From Lingula anatina (Eukaryota > Brachiopoda > Lingulata > Lingulida > Lingulidae): 55,495 nucleotides of DNA. Made by a program: the position numbers and the translations under genes. The stretch is from positions 57,816 through 113,310 of the forward strand of contig NW_019775382.1 of assembly GCF_001039355.2 (NCBI RefSeq), in the 5' to 3' direction. The number at the start of each line of letters is the position of its first letter. Positions within the stretch are counted from its first letter, which is position 1. Under the pieces are notes generated by a model. That model worked only from the letters and a program-made list of their open reading frames with translations, did no database searches and had not been told where the DNA came from. Shown piece after piece: positions 10,076 to 21,458 of the stretch.

Positions 10076-11352
10076 TTTAGGCTTAGCAGACTGTATATCT
10101 GTCAGCTTTAGCTGGCTTGTTTTATTGTATTAACAGTATCACCTCATAACTGGTAATTTTGCATAATGTTGTTTGCTATACATTTGGTTTATTTCATAGA
10201 GCAAGGCGTATGTGACTTGCTATGATTTCTGGCGTCACACGAAGTACTAATATTTACAAACTGTTATTATAATATAATATATAGGGTAAATAAAAATGAT
10301 ATAAATTTGTGACATTTTAGTAGTAACACTATGATTTCCTGTGGATGTAGAACGTGAATCAACCAATGTTCAGACTATGGCCAAGAGTATACAGATGTGT
10401 CTGGTTAAATAGATGGCTAATCTCTGTGCTGAAATCTCAAGGATGATTACATGGCTGGTAATTGTTTGCATAACTACTCAGTACTCGGGTACTGTCACTT
10501 AGCAAGTCCCTGTCAAGTCCCCTTGACAGTTATCAAGATAGTTAATTGCTCATCTGTGCCAATAAAAACAGCCCTTTAGCAGACAGACAAGCCAAGGCAG
10601 GTTGCGTACCAAGTGTTAATTACATTGGGGCGAAGCCCAGCTCTCACTGAGCTCCTGCAGAGTAGGTACAATGCCATCTGCGCTTGCAGATTTAATTGCT
10701 CCCATCTGGCCAAACGTTACAGGGTCACCTCAGCAAAAATGTCCACAATAATAACTGCGGCCCAGGTAGAGGGTAGGTGTTTAAGCTGTGTTAGATAGAA
10801 GTCAGACTTTGTAGCCTGTGCACAATTGCCCTCCCCTTTATTACCAGGGTGTTGACATAACCAACCCTCTTAAAGTTTTTACTTTATTAATTTGGAAGGG
10901 CTTGGTGATCATGTGAATCCAGGCAGCTTGAGCAGTGTGGTATATAGTCCGGTGGCTGAGATATCTATGATACACACTTAATTAGTAGATTTCCCATTTT
11001 ATTTGGACATATGTGATTGTATTAGAATTACAAGAAAAGGGATGATGTAGATGAACTGACCTCAACTGTAAATAGTTTGTATAAAACTGACAGCTGTATA
11101 TGAAAAAAAAATGTAAATAAAATGTGTAACCTACACTTTTTAAAAGTGTAGCTTTGTTTCTGATATACAAGCTCGTGTTTATGTTTATACCCAAATAACA
11201 AAGCTGATTGGGTGGATTTTTTAAAGGGCTAATATCTGTTCATTTTGGCCAAGAAATTAATTTTCCCGGAGTAAACAATAATTTTAATTCCCGTACTTAC
11301 CAATGGTTAACGAATCCATTTCTACTTTCAAAGTTAGTCACTTTTTTAAAAN

Positions 11353-12370
11353 TTAACAACTTCACGATCTGATTACGATTCAACCAGGAGTCCTGAAATT
11401 TGTCAATTCCTGGCGATTTGTGGGGTTCGTGGTCTGTGTGAAATAGGGGCAAAGAGTACTCTGATCAAGGGGTTTTAGGTCACTGCCTCTATAAAGACCA
11501 TTAAAGGAAAACCATGTCACTTACACTTCTCAAACTTACAGAAAAGTAGCATAGGACTAAAATATAGCTCCAGTTGAAAAACCTGTCTTAAGCCCCCTTT
11601 ACACTGGACGGCGTCCCTTTGCGTCCAGCAGTTCGGCCCCATTTGAGAGTTAAAGAATTATAATACTTTACGTGCCGACAACTGGCCGACCATTGAGCAT
11701 TCATTCTGATACCAAATCAATGCTGGTGCCTCCTTATTAAGACCACAGCGATGCCAAATTTCATGGTCGCAGAAAGGACGCAGAAAGGACGCCGTCCAGT
11801 GTAAAGGGGGTATTACCGGTTAACCTTTCTGGAAATTATATAGCTTTTTGTTAGAATTAATATTTTCATATATCGACATTTTCAAGGTGTGAATTTAACT
11901 TCCATTGGCTTGAAGACCTTTGCTAGTCACATTTTCTGAATATCTATGATACTTTTACTTTATTCTTAAAAATTGATGGCCATTATGCTGTTAAGCATTA
12001 TGTTATATTGCATAAAAGTTGAAGAAAATCCAATTTTGAACACTGCTGCCAGGATGACCATTAAGAGAAAACCATGTTTCTTATGATACTCAAACTTACT
12101 GAAAAGTTTCATAGGACTGAAGTGCAGCTTGTGTTGGAAAATCACTGTGATTGTTTTCTGTTTTGGAAGCAATGCAATTCTATAGAGAGCTAAATGGTGC
12201 TACTGTATATGGATGGTGGCTGGTATGTAATTGTCCCTTGGGTAATCACTAGCTAAATTCAGGGCTATTAAGTCACTTGCCTAATTATTTTTCAAGTGGC
12301 CATTAAATGAGATTACATAAATCACACATTGATATTTCCCTGTAAAGTCCCATAGGTTTAGCTCTTATTG
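11353..12370. other. Intergenic stretch between A' and the B upstream region
   Basis: No coding signal. It contains a MITE (11593-11810) and two diverged copies of a phrase near 11500 and 12055 (ACCATTAA(A/G)(G/A)(G/A)AAACCATGT ... AAAGT(A/T)(G/T)CATAGGACT), i.e. an old dispersed or direct repeat. Confidence 0.4.
11593..11810. mobile_element. MITE with ~24-bp terminal inverted repeats
   Basis: The left end CCCCCTTTACACTGGACGGC (11593 onward, then GTCC) is the exact reverse complement of the right end ending at 11810 (GGACGCCGTCCAGTG then TAAAGGGGG). It is 218 bp with no ORF. TTA is found two bases outside each end (11588-11590 and 11813-11815), which would suit a PIF/Harbinger-type 3-bp duplication; this assignment is tentative. 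Confidence 0.75.
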
Positions 12371-12871
12371 CATATAAGTTTAAAAAAGAAAAAAATTATA
12401 TATAACGCCAACATTAATGCTGTAGATGAATACCAGTGCCTTATTATTCTCAAACTCAGTGGGGTTATTCATATCATGTTAATACAGCTAGATTAAAAGT
12501 TTGAATAGCAGCTTTATTGGAATTTTTTGTTGTATTATTTTAGATTTTTTAAAATTATTTTTCAAACACTAGCATCTTCAAGATGTGACTTTTAACTCCC
12601 ATCCACCAGAAGCTCTGTGCATTTTCTGTATTTCCACATGAACAATTGTATTGGTTTTTATGTCTTTAAACAATATGTAATATTATTTTATGCACTGTCA
12701 TCATTTTTTCACATACTGGGATTTTCATTATGTATTATATATAATATATTCCCACACACACACACACACCTCTCCTTGTCTTCCTAACTCTGTTACTCAT
12801 TTGTCACTAGACGTATTCGTTTACTGGTCTGTAATATGACCTCAGGTTAGTACATGGACCAGTAGTAAATC

Positions 12872-12930
12872 AGGTCAATAACCAGGTCAGTAACTGGGTC
12901 ACACATACCTGTTGTTGTGTTGTTATAAAA
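12872..12930 (+). promoter_or_regulatory. Putative TATA promoter of SDR gene B with half-site triplet
   Basis: AGGTCA (12872-12877), AGGTCA (12884-12889) and GGGTCA (12896-12901) are spaced by 12 bp, followed by TATAAAA at 12924-12930. This is the only family member with an intact TATA box; A has CACAAAA and C has TACAAAA. TSS would be expected near 12955. Confidence 0.5.
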
Positions 12931-12954
12931 GGTGAAGAGTTTCTTATGCAGCTG

Positions 12955-13040
12955 GTCGGTTATAGTGCTGAGTCACCGCGCAGGCTGCGTGAATTGGAGT
13001 TTTTTTCTCCAGTGTTGTTATTTCTTCTCCACTACTGACA
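12955..13040 (+). other. Putative non-coding 5' exon of SDR gene B
   Basis: Bounded by the expected TSS below the TATA box and a donor GTAAGTAT at 13041. It would splice to the acceptor ending at 18235, giving a ~5.2-kb first intron filled with mobile elements and satellite. Confidence 0.35.
12966..12976 (-). promoter_or_regulatory. MARE/ARE-like element, gene B
   Basis: TGCTGAGTCAC, identical to the copies at 857 and 32979; the reverse complement matches TGACnnnGC. Confidence 0.4.
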
Positions 13041-13194
13041 GTAAGTATTTGGCCTTTCTGACATCATCAGGGGGATTTTATGTTATAATTAACCACTTTT
13101 CTTTTTCATTATAATATATTTTACTTACACTGTATAATGAGAACTTCAATTTGAAGTTGAATTGAGTGATGGTAATGTACAAGTGGAAGAACAG

Positions 13195-13570
13195 TTTCAC
13201 CGTCTCTTGATTATTTTTTATTATTTTTATTATTTTTCCAAATTAGGAGATGAAGGATATATTATGTGCAGGGTATTATTTGGCAGCCTGTAGTTTCTCC
13301 CCCCCCCCCAAATACTGGGATGTATGTACAACAGTACTGGGTCTCTGCTAACTGGATCTGGGTCATATAAGGTCATNAACAGTTTCACCGTCTCTTGATT
13401 ATTTTATTATTATTTTTATTATTTTTCCAAATTAGGAGATGAAGGATATATTATGTGCAGGGTATTATTTGGCAGCCTGTAGTTTCTCCCCCCCCCCCCC
13501 CCAAATACTGGGATATATGTACAACGTACAGTACTGGGTCTCTGCTAACTGGATCTGGGTCATATAAGGT
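13195..13570 (+). repeat. ~180-bp block repeated across the one-N join at 13377
   Basis: Sequence from AACAGTTTCACCGTCTCTTG to GGTCAT occurs before the N (13190-13376) and again after it (13378-13572) with different poly-C lengths and a few indels. This again looks like contig ends of the two alleles. Confidence 0.75.
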
Positions 13571-13628
13571 CATGTACCATGTTTCATGGATTTCCTGAGA
13601 AAAATCATTGTGAAACTTGCCGTAACAT

Positions 13629-16071
13629 ACAACATTGGTCAAAATGGTTGTCCCACCCCCATTTCCATGTACTTTTATTTACAAATGATCACCTCACAGC
13701 TGTAAATTGTTAGAAATAGTGCTTTTTATTACAGATACCGTGTCTAACATGATTAATAGTTTAAAAAAATACAAAATAGTGGTGAAAATATACATATTTT
13801 ATACCGTTTAGTAAAATTTATAAGAGGTACCCCCTCAAATGCTTCTACAGATGTAAAGACATGTCTATTAAATTGAAAAGACGCCATAAAATGTCACCAA
13901 ATTCACACACAATTAGCATTAGGGTGTGCTTGTTAAAAGTCACGTGCCTAACAGCGTGTGCGTCTACCGCGTCCTGCAATTATCTCCTGTAGACGGCGCG
14001 ACAAGCCTTCAACAAGGGTAACAATTCTGTTTTGTGGGATATTGTCCCATTCTTCTTAAACAAGTTGGGGGGGGGGGGTTGGTCCACGTTTTATGGGGTT
14101 GGTTCTCCTTTGCACTGCACACTCCAATTAATGTCACAGTTGATTAGTAAGTTTAATATCAGGGCTCAAAGATGGTGGTTCCACCCGTAGAGCATTGTGT
14201 TTCTTCAACAAACACTTGCCAGCAGGGGAGAGGTGTGACCAAGTGTGCAGTCATGATGAAGCCTGGAGTTAACCCCAAAGTCAGTTCTTAAAGATGGAAT
14301 GAGATATCAGCTGAAAATGCTAGGTTCAGTGATCCCACAGGCACCTGAAACCTGGCCATCCATCACTGGAAGGAAGTCGGTTTTGATGCAGAATCAAATT
14401 ATTTCTTGTATCCCATCGATGGTCAAATGAGGGTCCATAGACATGTTAAAATGCCTCATGGAAGGGTGTGTGTAGGATAATTTCGCCTGAGGTGTTAAAT
14501 CAGTCCGCCTTTGGAGAACATTCCAAGCCCATGGTATTAGTACATTGTTCCTTTTGGAACAAAACGTAACAGGGGCATTTTAATGTAACACTCTCAACAA
14601 AAATCTCACTCCATTTGCGACAGGTGACTTCAGGGATGCTACTGGCTTCATTGCGACAACGCACTTGCTCAAAGCTCTCGTCTGGCAAGCGATTTGTTGC
14701 AGAAACACAGGGCTCTGAGGATGGGACAGCCGTCTTTGGGCCTGATATTAATCCTACTGAGCACCTGTGGCATTAATTAGAATGTGCATTGCAGAGAAGA
14801 ACCAATTCCCAAATAATCTTGACCAATTCCGCCACGCTCTTTAGGATGGATGGGACAATATCCCACAAAACAGAATTGTTACCCGTGTTGAAGGCTTGTC
14901 GCGCCGTCTACAGGAGATAATTGCAAGACGCGGTAGACGCACACGCTGTTAGGCACGTTAACGAGCACACCCTAATGCTAATTGNCGAGAGGTGTGACCA
15001 AGTGTGCAGTCATGATGAAGCCTGGAGTTAACCCCAAAGTCAGTTCTTAAAGATGGAATGAGATATCAGCTGAAAATGCTATGTTTAGTGATCCCACAGG
15101 CATCTGAAACCTGGCCATCCATCACTGGAAGGAAGTCGGTTTTGATGCAGAATCAAATTATTTCTTGTATCCCATCGATGGTCAAATGAGGGTCCATAGA
15201 CATGTTAAAATGCCTCATGGAAGGGTGTGTGTAGGATAATTTTGCCTGAGGTGTTAGATCAGTCTGCATTTGGAGAACATTCCAAGCCCATGGTATTAGT
15301 ACACTGTTCCTTTTGGAACAAAACGTAACAGGGGCATTTTAATGTAACATTCTCAACAAAAATCTCACTCCATTTGCGACAGGTGACTTCAGGGATGCTA
15401 CTGGCTTCATTGCGACAACACTTGCTCACAGCTCTCGTCTGGCAAGCGATTTGTTGCAGAAACACAGGGCTCTGAGGATGGGACAGCCGTCTTTGGGCCT
15501 GATATTAATCCTACTGAGCACCTGTGGCATTAATTAGAATGTGCATTGCAGAGGAGAACCAATTCCCAAATAATCTTGACCAATAATCTTGCCATGACCA
15601 ATTCCGCCACGCTCTTTAGGATGGATGGGACAATATCCCACAAAACAGAATTGTTACCCGTGTTGAAGGCTTGTCGTGCCGTCTACAGGAGAAAAAAAAT
15701 GCGTGGAAATAATTGCAGGACGCGGTAGACGCACACGCTGTTAGGCACGTTAACGAGCACACCCTAATGCTAATTGTGTGTGAATTTGGTGAAATTTGAT
15801 GGCGTCTTTTCAACTTAATAGACATTTCTTTACATCCGTAGAAGTGACAGTGAAACAGTGGATTTGAGGGGGTAGCTCTTATAAATTTTACTAAATGGTA
15901 TAAAATATGTATATTTTCACCACTATTTTGTATTTCTTTAAACTATTAATCATGTTAGACACGGTATCTGTAATAAAAAGCACTATTTCTAACAATTTAC
16001 AGCTGTGAGGTGATCATTTGTAAAGAAAAGTACATGGAAATGGGGGTGGGACAACCTTTTTGTTCAATGTT
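13629..16071. mobile_element. Fold-back Tc1-like element with long inverted arms
   Basis: Outer ends AACATTGGTCAAAATGGTTG (13631 on) and its imperfect complement ending at 16071 bracket arms of ~400 bp (left to ~14060, right from ~15615). Both arms contain, in opposite orientation, the 3' end of a Tc1/mariner transposase: on the + strand near 15625 WDNIPQNRIVTR then RRLQ, a typical Tc1 C-terminus. The middle holds a decayed DINPTEHLWH motif (the catalytic E region) with a stop after it, near 14750 and 15510. The interior 14230-14984 is repeated at 14986-15770 across the N at 14985, so the real element is probably ~1.6-1.7 kb. TA lies near both ends. Non-autonomous. Confidence 0.7.
14500..14960 (+). 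pseudogene. Tc1-like transposase remnant (first copy)
   Basis: On the + strand, sequence around 14735-14775 reads DINPTEHLWH followed by a stop, and 14860-14950 reads WDNIPQNRIVTR...RRLQEIIARRGRRT, matching the C-terminal part of Tc1-family transposases. Stops and frame changes separate them and the N-terminal half is absent. The second copy (15485-15745) shows the same motifs plus an insertion near 15690. Confidence 0.55.
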
Positions 16072-16350
16072 ATATATAAAAATTATATATATATATATAT
16101 TAAAAGTAAAAGTGTTCTTACTGTACGAGTATATATATATATATTATATATAATAAAAAGAAAAAAAAAACAGCAGCTATTTTGCCCCGACCGGTTTCAT
16201 TCTTTCTTCAAGGGCTTTGTTTATTTGTTACTAGGTCAAGGCTAAAATGTGACGTCTGTAACAATGGGTGTTTAATTGTTGTTTTTACCAATACTATTAT
16301 TTATTCATTGTAGGTTTATACTTATTAATGAATAGATTTTCTTAAATTTA
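16072..16350. repeat. (TA)n and A-rich repeat stretch
   Basis: TA-rich microsatellites (16085-16100, 16129-16152) are followed by a phrase containing TTTTGCCCCGACCGGTTTCA. The same stretch recurs at 16890-17160 after the N at 16607. Confidence 0.6.
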
Positions 16351-16606
16351 ATGCCACACCATACCATGCCACACCAAACCATGCCATGCCACACCAAACC
16401 ATGCCAAACCACACCATAACACACCATGCCATGCCACACCACACCACGCCACACCACACCATGCCATGACATACCATGCCATGCCATTACACACCACACC
16501 ACACCTTGCCACACCACACCATGACACACCACACCATGCCATGCCATGACACACCATACCATACCATGCCACACCATGCCATGACACACCACACCATGAC
16601 ACACCA
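16351..16606. repeat. Pentanucleotide satellite (CCAYR)n, first part
   Basis: Five-base units, mainly CCATG, CCACA and CCATA, run to the N at 16607. Long open frames in this tract on both strands are a by-product of the repeat and are not genes. Confidence 0.9.
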
Positions 16607-16607
16607 N

Positions 16608-17159
16608 ATTTTGGTCTTCATTTATTAATATTGGTAATTTGGTGAAATTTGGTGAAATTTGATGGCGTCTTTTCAACTTAATAGAGATTTCTTTACATCC
16701 GTAGAAGTGACAGTGAAACAGTGGATTTGAGGGGGTAGCTCTTATAAATTTTACTAAATGGTATAAAATATGTATATTTTCACCACTATTTTGTATTTCT
16801 TTAAACTATTAATCATGTTAGACACGGTATCTGTAATAAAAAGCACTATTTCTAACAATTTACAGCTGTGAGGTGATCATTTGTAAATAAAAGTACATAT
16901 ATTAAAAGTAAAAGTGCTCTTACTGTACGAGTATATATATATATTATATATAATAAAAAGAAAAAAAAAACAGCAGCTATTTTGCCCCGACCGGTTTCAT
17001 TCTTTCTTCAAGGGTTTTGTTTATTTGTTACTAGGTGATGTCATAAAGGCTAAAATGTGACGTCTGTAACAATGGGTGTTTAATTGTTGTTTTTACCAAT
17101 ACTATTATTTATTCAATGTAGGTTTATACTTATTAATGAATAGATTTTCTTTAATTTAA
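16608..17159. repeat. Second copy of the fold-back element arm and TA-rich flank
   Basis: After the N at 16607, sequence goes back to a position equivalent to ~15785 and repeats the right arm and its flank, but the outermost ~28 bp of the arm (GGGGGTGGGACAACC region) are missing. It is probably the alternative allele. Confidence 0.7.
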
Positions 17160-18035
17160 TGCCACACCATACCATGCCACACCAAACCATGCCATGCCAC
17201 ACCAAACCATGCCAAACCACACCATAACACACCGTGCCATGCCACACCATGCCACACCACACCACACCATGCCACACCACACCATGCCATGACATACCAC
17301 ACCATGCCATGCCATGACACACCATACCATACCATGCCACACCATGCCATGACACACCACACCATGCCATGCCACACCANNNNNNNNNNNNNNNNNNNNN
17401 NNNNNNNNNNNNNNNNNNNNNNNNNNNNNNNNNNNNNNNNNNNNNNNNNNNNNNNNNNNNNNNNNNNNNNNNNNNNNNNNNNNNNNNNNNNNNNNNNNNN
17501 NNNNNNNNNNNNNNNNNNNNNNNNNNNNNNNNNNNNNNNNNNNNNNNNNNNNNNNNNNNNNNNNNNNNNNNNNNNNNNNNNNNNNNNNNNNNNNNNNNNN
17601 NNNNNNNNNNNNNNNNNNNNNNNNNNNNNNNNNNNNNNNACCATGCCACACCATGCCATGACACACCATGCCATGACATACCATGCCACACCACACCACA
17701 CCATGCCATGCCACACCACACAATGCCACACAATGCCACACCACACCACGCCATGCCACACCATACCATGCCACACCACACCATACCATGCCATGCCACA
17801 CCACACCATGCCACACCATGCCATGGCATGCCATTCCACACCATACCATACCATGCCACACCATGCCATGCCACACCATACCATTCTATGACCATACCAT
17901 GCCATTCCATGCTTTGCCACAATACACTATACGGTGCCATGCCACACCATGCCACACCACACCATGCCATACCATGCCACTCCATGCCATGCCACTCCAT
18001 GCCATACCATGCTACACCACACCATGTTCCATCAC
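17160..18035. repeat. Pentanucleotide satellite (CCAYR)n with 260-N gap
   Basis: The same CCATG/CCACA/CCATA satellite on both sides of an N run (17380-17639). Its true length is unknown. It ends at about 18025 just before a block conserved upstream of exon 1 in B and C. In C the equivalent position carries a different (CCCATCCTCCATGT-type) minisatellite. Confidence 0.9.
17380..17639. other. Assembly gap (260 N)
   Basis: Run of N inside the pentanucleotide satellite. Confidence 1.
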
Positions 18036-18276
18036 CCACGTCATATCCCTTTTAAAATTATTTCTGAGACATTTTGTCAGGACATGAGTGCTGTAGGATG
18101 CCTTATGAGTAATGTCAATATCTGAACAGAAGCAGTAAATATCCATATAAAACATGGTTGCTTAATTAGTGATTTGACCAGTTGACTTTATGGTCCTGAT
18201 CAAATATAAAAGCTATAATGTTATTTCCCTTACAGCTATCAGTATAGTCAAGTTGTGAAGTGTCTATAGTCCCAGT

Positions 18277-21200
18277 ATGAGTAAGAAGACAATCATTATC
18301 ACAGGAGCCAATACAGGCATTGGGTTTGCAGCAGCCAGAATCCTGTGTAGATCAGGAGACAAGTATACAGTGATCTTAGCCTGTAGATCTGAGGAGAGAG
18401 GACAGGAAGCTGTGAAGACCATCAAAGAGGAAAGCCCCAATGCAGATGTGGTCTACATGAATGTGAGTACTTCAGTTTACAAAGTCTAACCCTTACAAAA
18501 TGTCCTTCAGGGTCCCATAAGACCCTATACGGAATTGGGCCAATTTTCTTTAGAATTCTTTAGGATCTTGGAGGATCCTTAAGGACTTTTTTGATGGAGC
18601 AGTTGATAAAGTCTCACTTTAGGTATTTATAGTATCTTTTATTCATGTCATTGCCTGTGTCAGATATATTACATATGAAAACAAAAATGAGTTACCAGAT
18701 TTTAACGGAACATTTGAAATATCATGAGTTAGCACTTGTGAAGCTAATTGATGATTATTAAAGTAATATTTACTGCACTTCAAGAAGGCAGGATATATCA
18801 CCATTTAATAAAGACATTTATCCACAGTTTTTACCAATTGAAGCTTCCTCTGAAAGTGTTATTTTATTTCCAGTTGGACCTGTCAAGTATGGCATCTGTT
18901 CACAAATTTGTGGAGAATTTCCACGCCAGCGGACGCAAGCTTCATGTGCTATGTAACAACGCAGGGATGTTTGTGGGCAACACTTGCAACACACCACAGA
19001 TTACCGAGGATGGCTTTGAAGTTACTATGGCAACAAACCATCTGGGTAAGTTACCATGGGAACAAATCTGGGTGAGTTACTATGGTATCAGATTATTTAG
19101 TAAGTTACCATTGGAACTAATTAGGGTAAATTTCAAAGAAATCATACTGGGTAAGTTACAATTGTATGATGGAAACAGATAATTTGGGTGAATTAAATTT
19201 TTTTTCTGTTTATAAGTGATTTTCAGATTTTCATGAAAATTTCATGGTGTTCTCATTAATGATTTTACAGTATGCATATTCATGTTTGTTTCTTCAGTCA
19301 CAATGTTCACCTAGCATTTACATTTATGTCTCCTTGATCGAAAAAAGTTCAATACGATGTCGGAAAAAAGCATTAAAGTGACCAGCACAAGTATGATGGT
19401 CGAATTTTGGCCGATGCCGGCCGCTTTTATTGTGAATCCTTCTAATAAAATGAAATGAAGTAATTTTAGAAGCTTAAATTGAATAATTGTGGCAGTGCAA
19501 ATTACGTAATTTCTACGCCTGAAAAGACTTTATTTTATATATAATTGCCAAACAACATACAGATTGATTGATATATGTGTGAACTAGTGACATACATGTT
19601 ACTGATGTAAGAGAAGCAAGCTGTACAAGGATAAGTTAATTGTAATTAATGGAATCACTTTCTGTTTATTAGAAATGAATTCTTTTAGTGGTTTATGTGA
19701 AATGTGAATGAAGACAAAAGTGTTATCTGACAGCTTTAATTCCCAGGTCACTTCCTCCTGACCAGTCTGCTGCTGGATGACTTGAAAAGTACAGCTCTTA
19801 TTGAAGGGGAAGCTAGAATCGTCGTCACTGCATCATATTCACACGACATTGTAAAGGCGAAGTTTAGTAAGTGAACTTTATCAAAGTTATGTAATTGTAA
19901 CTGTATGGATTTCCCATGCTTAATACAAAACAAATAAATGAATTAATACTATAACTAGACTGCAACTGGCTGAAGCCAGTGACGGAGGATTCCCCTGCAA
20001 ATGACCTTTGAACTTGAAGGCAATGGGCACTAACAAGGTCATGTGAAGGTCACAGCTTAAATTTGACCCCATATTCTGAAAGAGCATATGCGAATGGGGG
20101 GGGGGGGGGTCAACAAAACATCACTTTTAGCCCACGTCAATATTCTCCATGAAATAGCTGAATGTCCTTGAAAATGATGGTCAAGGTCAAATTTGACTTT
20201 TGATTTGGCGGTCTTGAGTATATGTTTGGGGTAGTTTACTATAGCATGCTATGACCTAAAACCAGTATTTTATGGAGTAATTGCCAAAGTCACGATTTCT
20301 GCAATGACATAAATATTTAAAAATCTATATTTAAAAAGGGTATTAGGCAGACGCTACAAAAGTTTGGCTAACCTTAGATAAATATATAGGGCATCATTTG
20401 CTACTAAGATCAGGGTCCTGGGCCATCAGTTTTTTTGAGATCTCGGAAACAAACCTGTTTTGACCCGGCTTGGCCATTAGCGACCTTGATTTTGATCTAC
20501 TTGCATAAAAGTAGGTCAATATCTGGGGATTTAGCTCAGTATTATTGGCCATAAGGCCCTTAGCCATATAGCTTATACTTTAGGCCTAATGGCAATTTCA
20601 AATTAAAAAATTTTGCCTTTAAAAGCCCCTGTGACCTTGAAAAGTACGTCAAGGTAACTGAAACTGGGTTAATGGCATATTCTTACCATAGGCTACCTAG
20701 AATTATTTCATATTTTTTGCAAAAAAAAAAAAAAAAAAAAAAAAAAATGCGTGGAAAGAATCATAATAATAATACCAAAAACAATAGTATTCCCCTAATT
20801 ACTATCTCCTTTTATTCTGTGGGGCGTCTAGGGCACCAACAAAGGTCTTCCACTGCTCTCTGTCATGAGCTAGGTGTTGAATGGTTCCTCAGCTTTCTCC
20901 AAGTTGTTTCAACTCTACTTCGACAGTCCTTCTTCATGTGGTCTTAGGTCTTAGGTCTGCTTCTTAATAAATTAATTAGGATTTTAACTAAATGTCTGAT
21001 CCTCTCTACATGCTTGGCTGCTGGTCACTTCATCATCTATATTTCAGTGGGCACTAAACCAACCAACTGGGATGATATGAACTACACTACATCCGATCCC
21101 TTTAATCCTACACAGGCATATAAGGACTCCAAGCTGGCCAATGTGATGTTCACCAGAGAACTGGCCAAGAGACTGGAAGGCACCAATGTCACTGTCAACT

Positions 21201-21399
21201 GCTTCTGTCCAGGTAATATATATATATATATATGTCAACTGCTTCTGTCCAGGTAATATATATATATATATATACACACATGTCAACTGCTTCTGTCCAG
21301 GTAATATATATATATATATATATACACATGTCAACTGCTTCTGTCCAGGTAATATATATATATATATATATATACACATGTCAACTGCTTCTGTCCAGG

Positions 21400-21458
<59 letters not shown>

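Larger units (their letters stand above)
4640..11334 (+). repeat. Two near-identical ~3-kb segments (4640-7597 and 7980-11334)
   Basis: Intron 5, exon 6 and 3' flank of gene A appear twice in direct orientation. The first copy ends at TTTCTACAT just before the N at 7598; the second copy passes through the same point (TTTCTACTTTC near 11330) and continues to the next N at 11352. Differences are scattered SNPs, small indels and repeat-copy changes, the pattern expected for alleles. Confidence 0.75.
12370..13600 (+). repeat. Upstream block of gene B, homologous to 32400-33720 (gene C)
   Basis: A ~1.2-kb block, including the promoter, putative 5' exon and a poly-C tract, aligns to the block upstream of gene C and in part to 770-1200 upstream of gene A. 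This marks the 5' side of the SDR duplication unit. Confidence 0.7.

Noticed and set aside
17113-18039. Long open frames rich in WHGMVW or CHTMPH on both strands
   Set aside because: They are translations of a pentanucleotide satellite with a 260-N gap in the middle; five-base repeats give frames without stops by chance.
20711-20947. 91-codon ORF after a poly-A run
   Set aside because: The opposite strand matches a LINE protein end; this frame is its shadow plus simple repeat.
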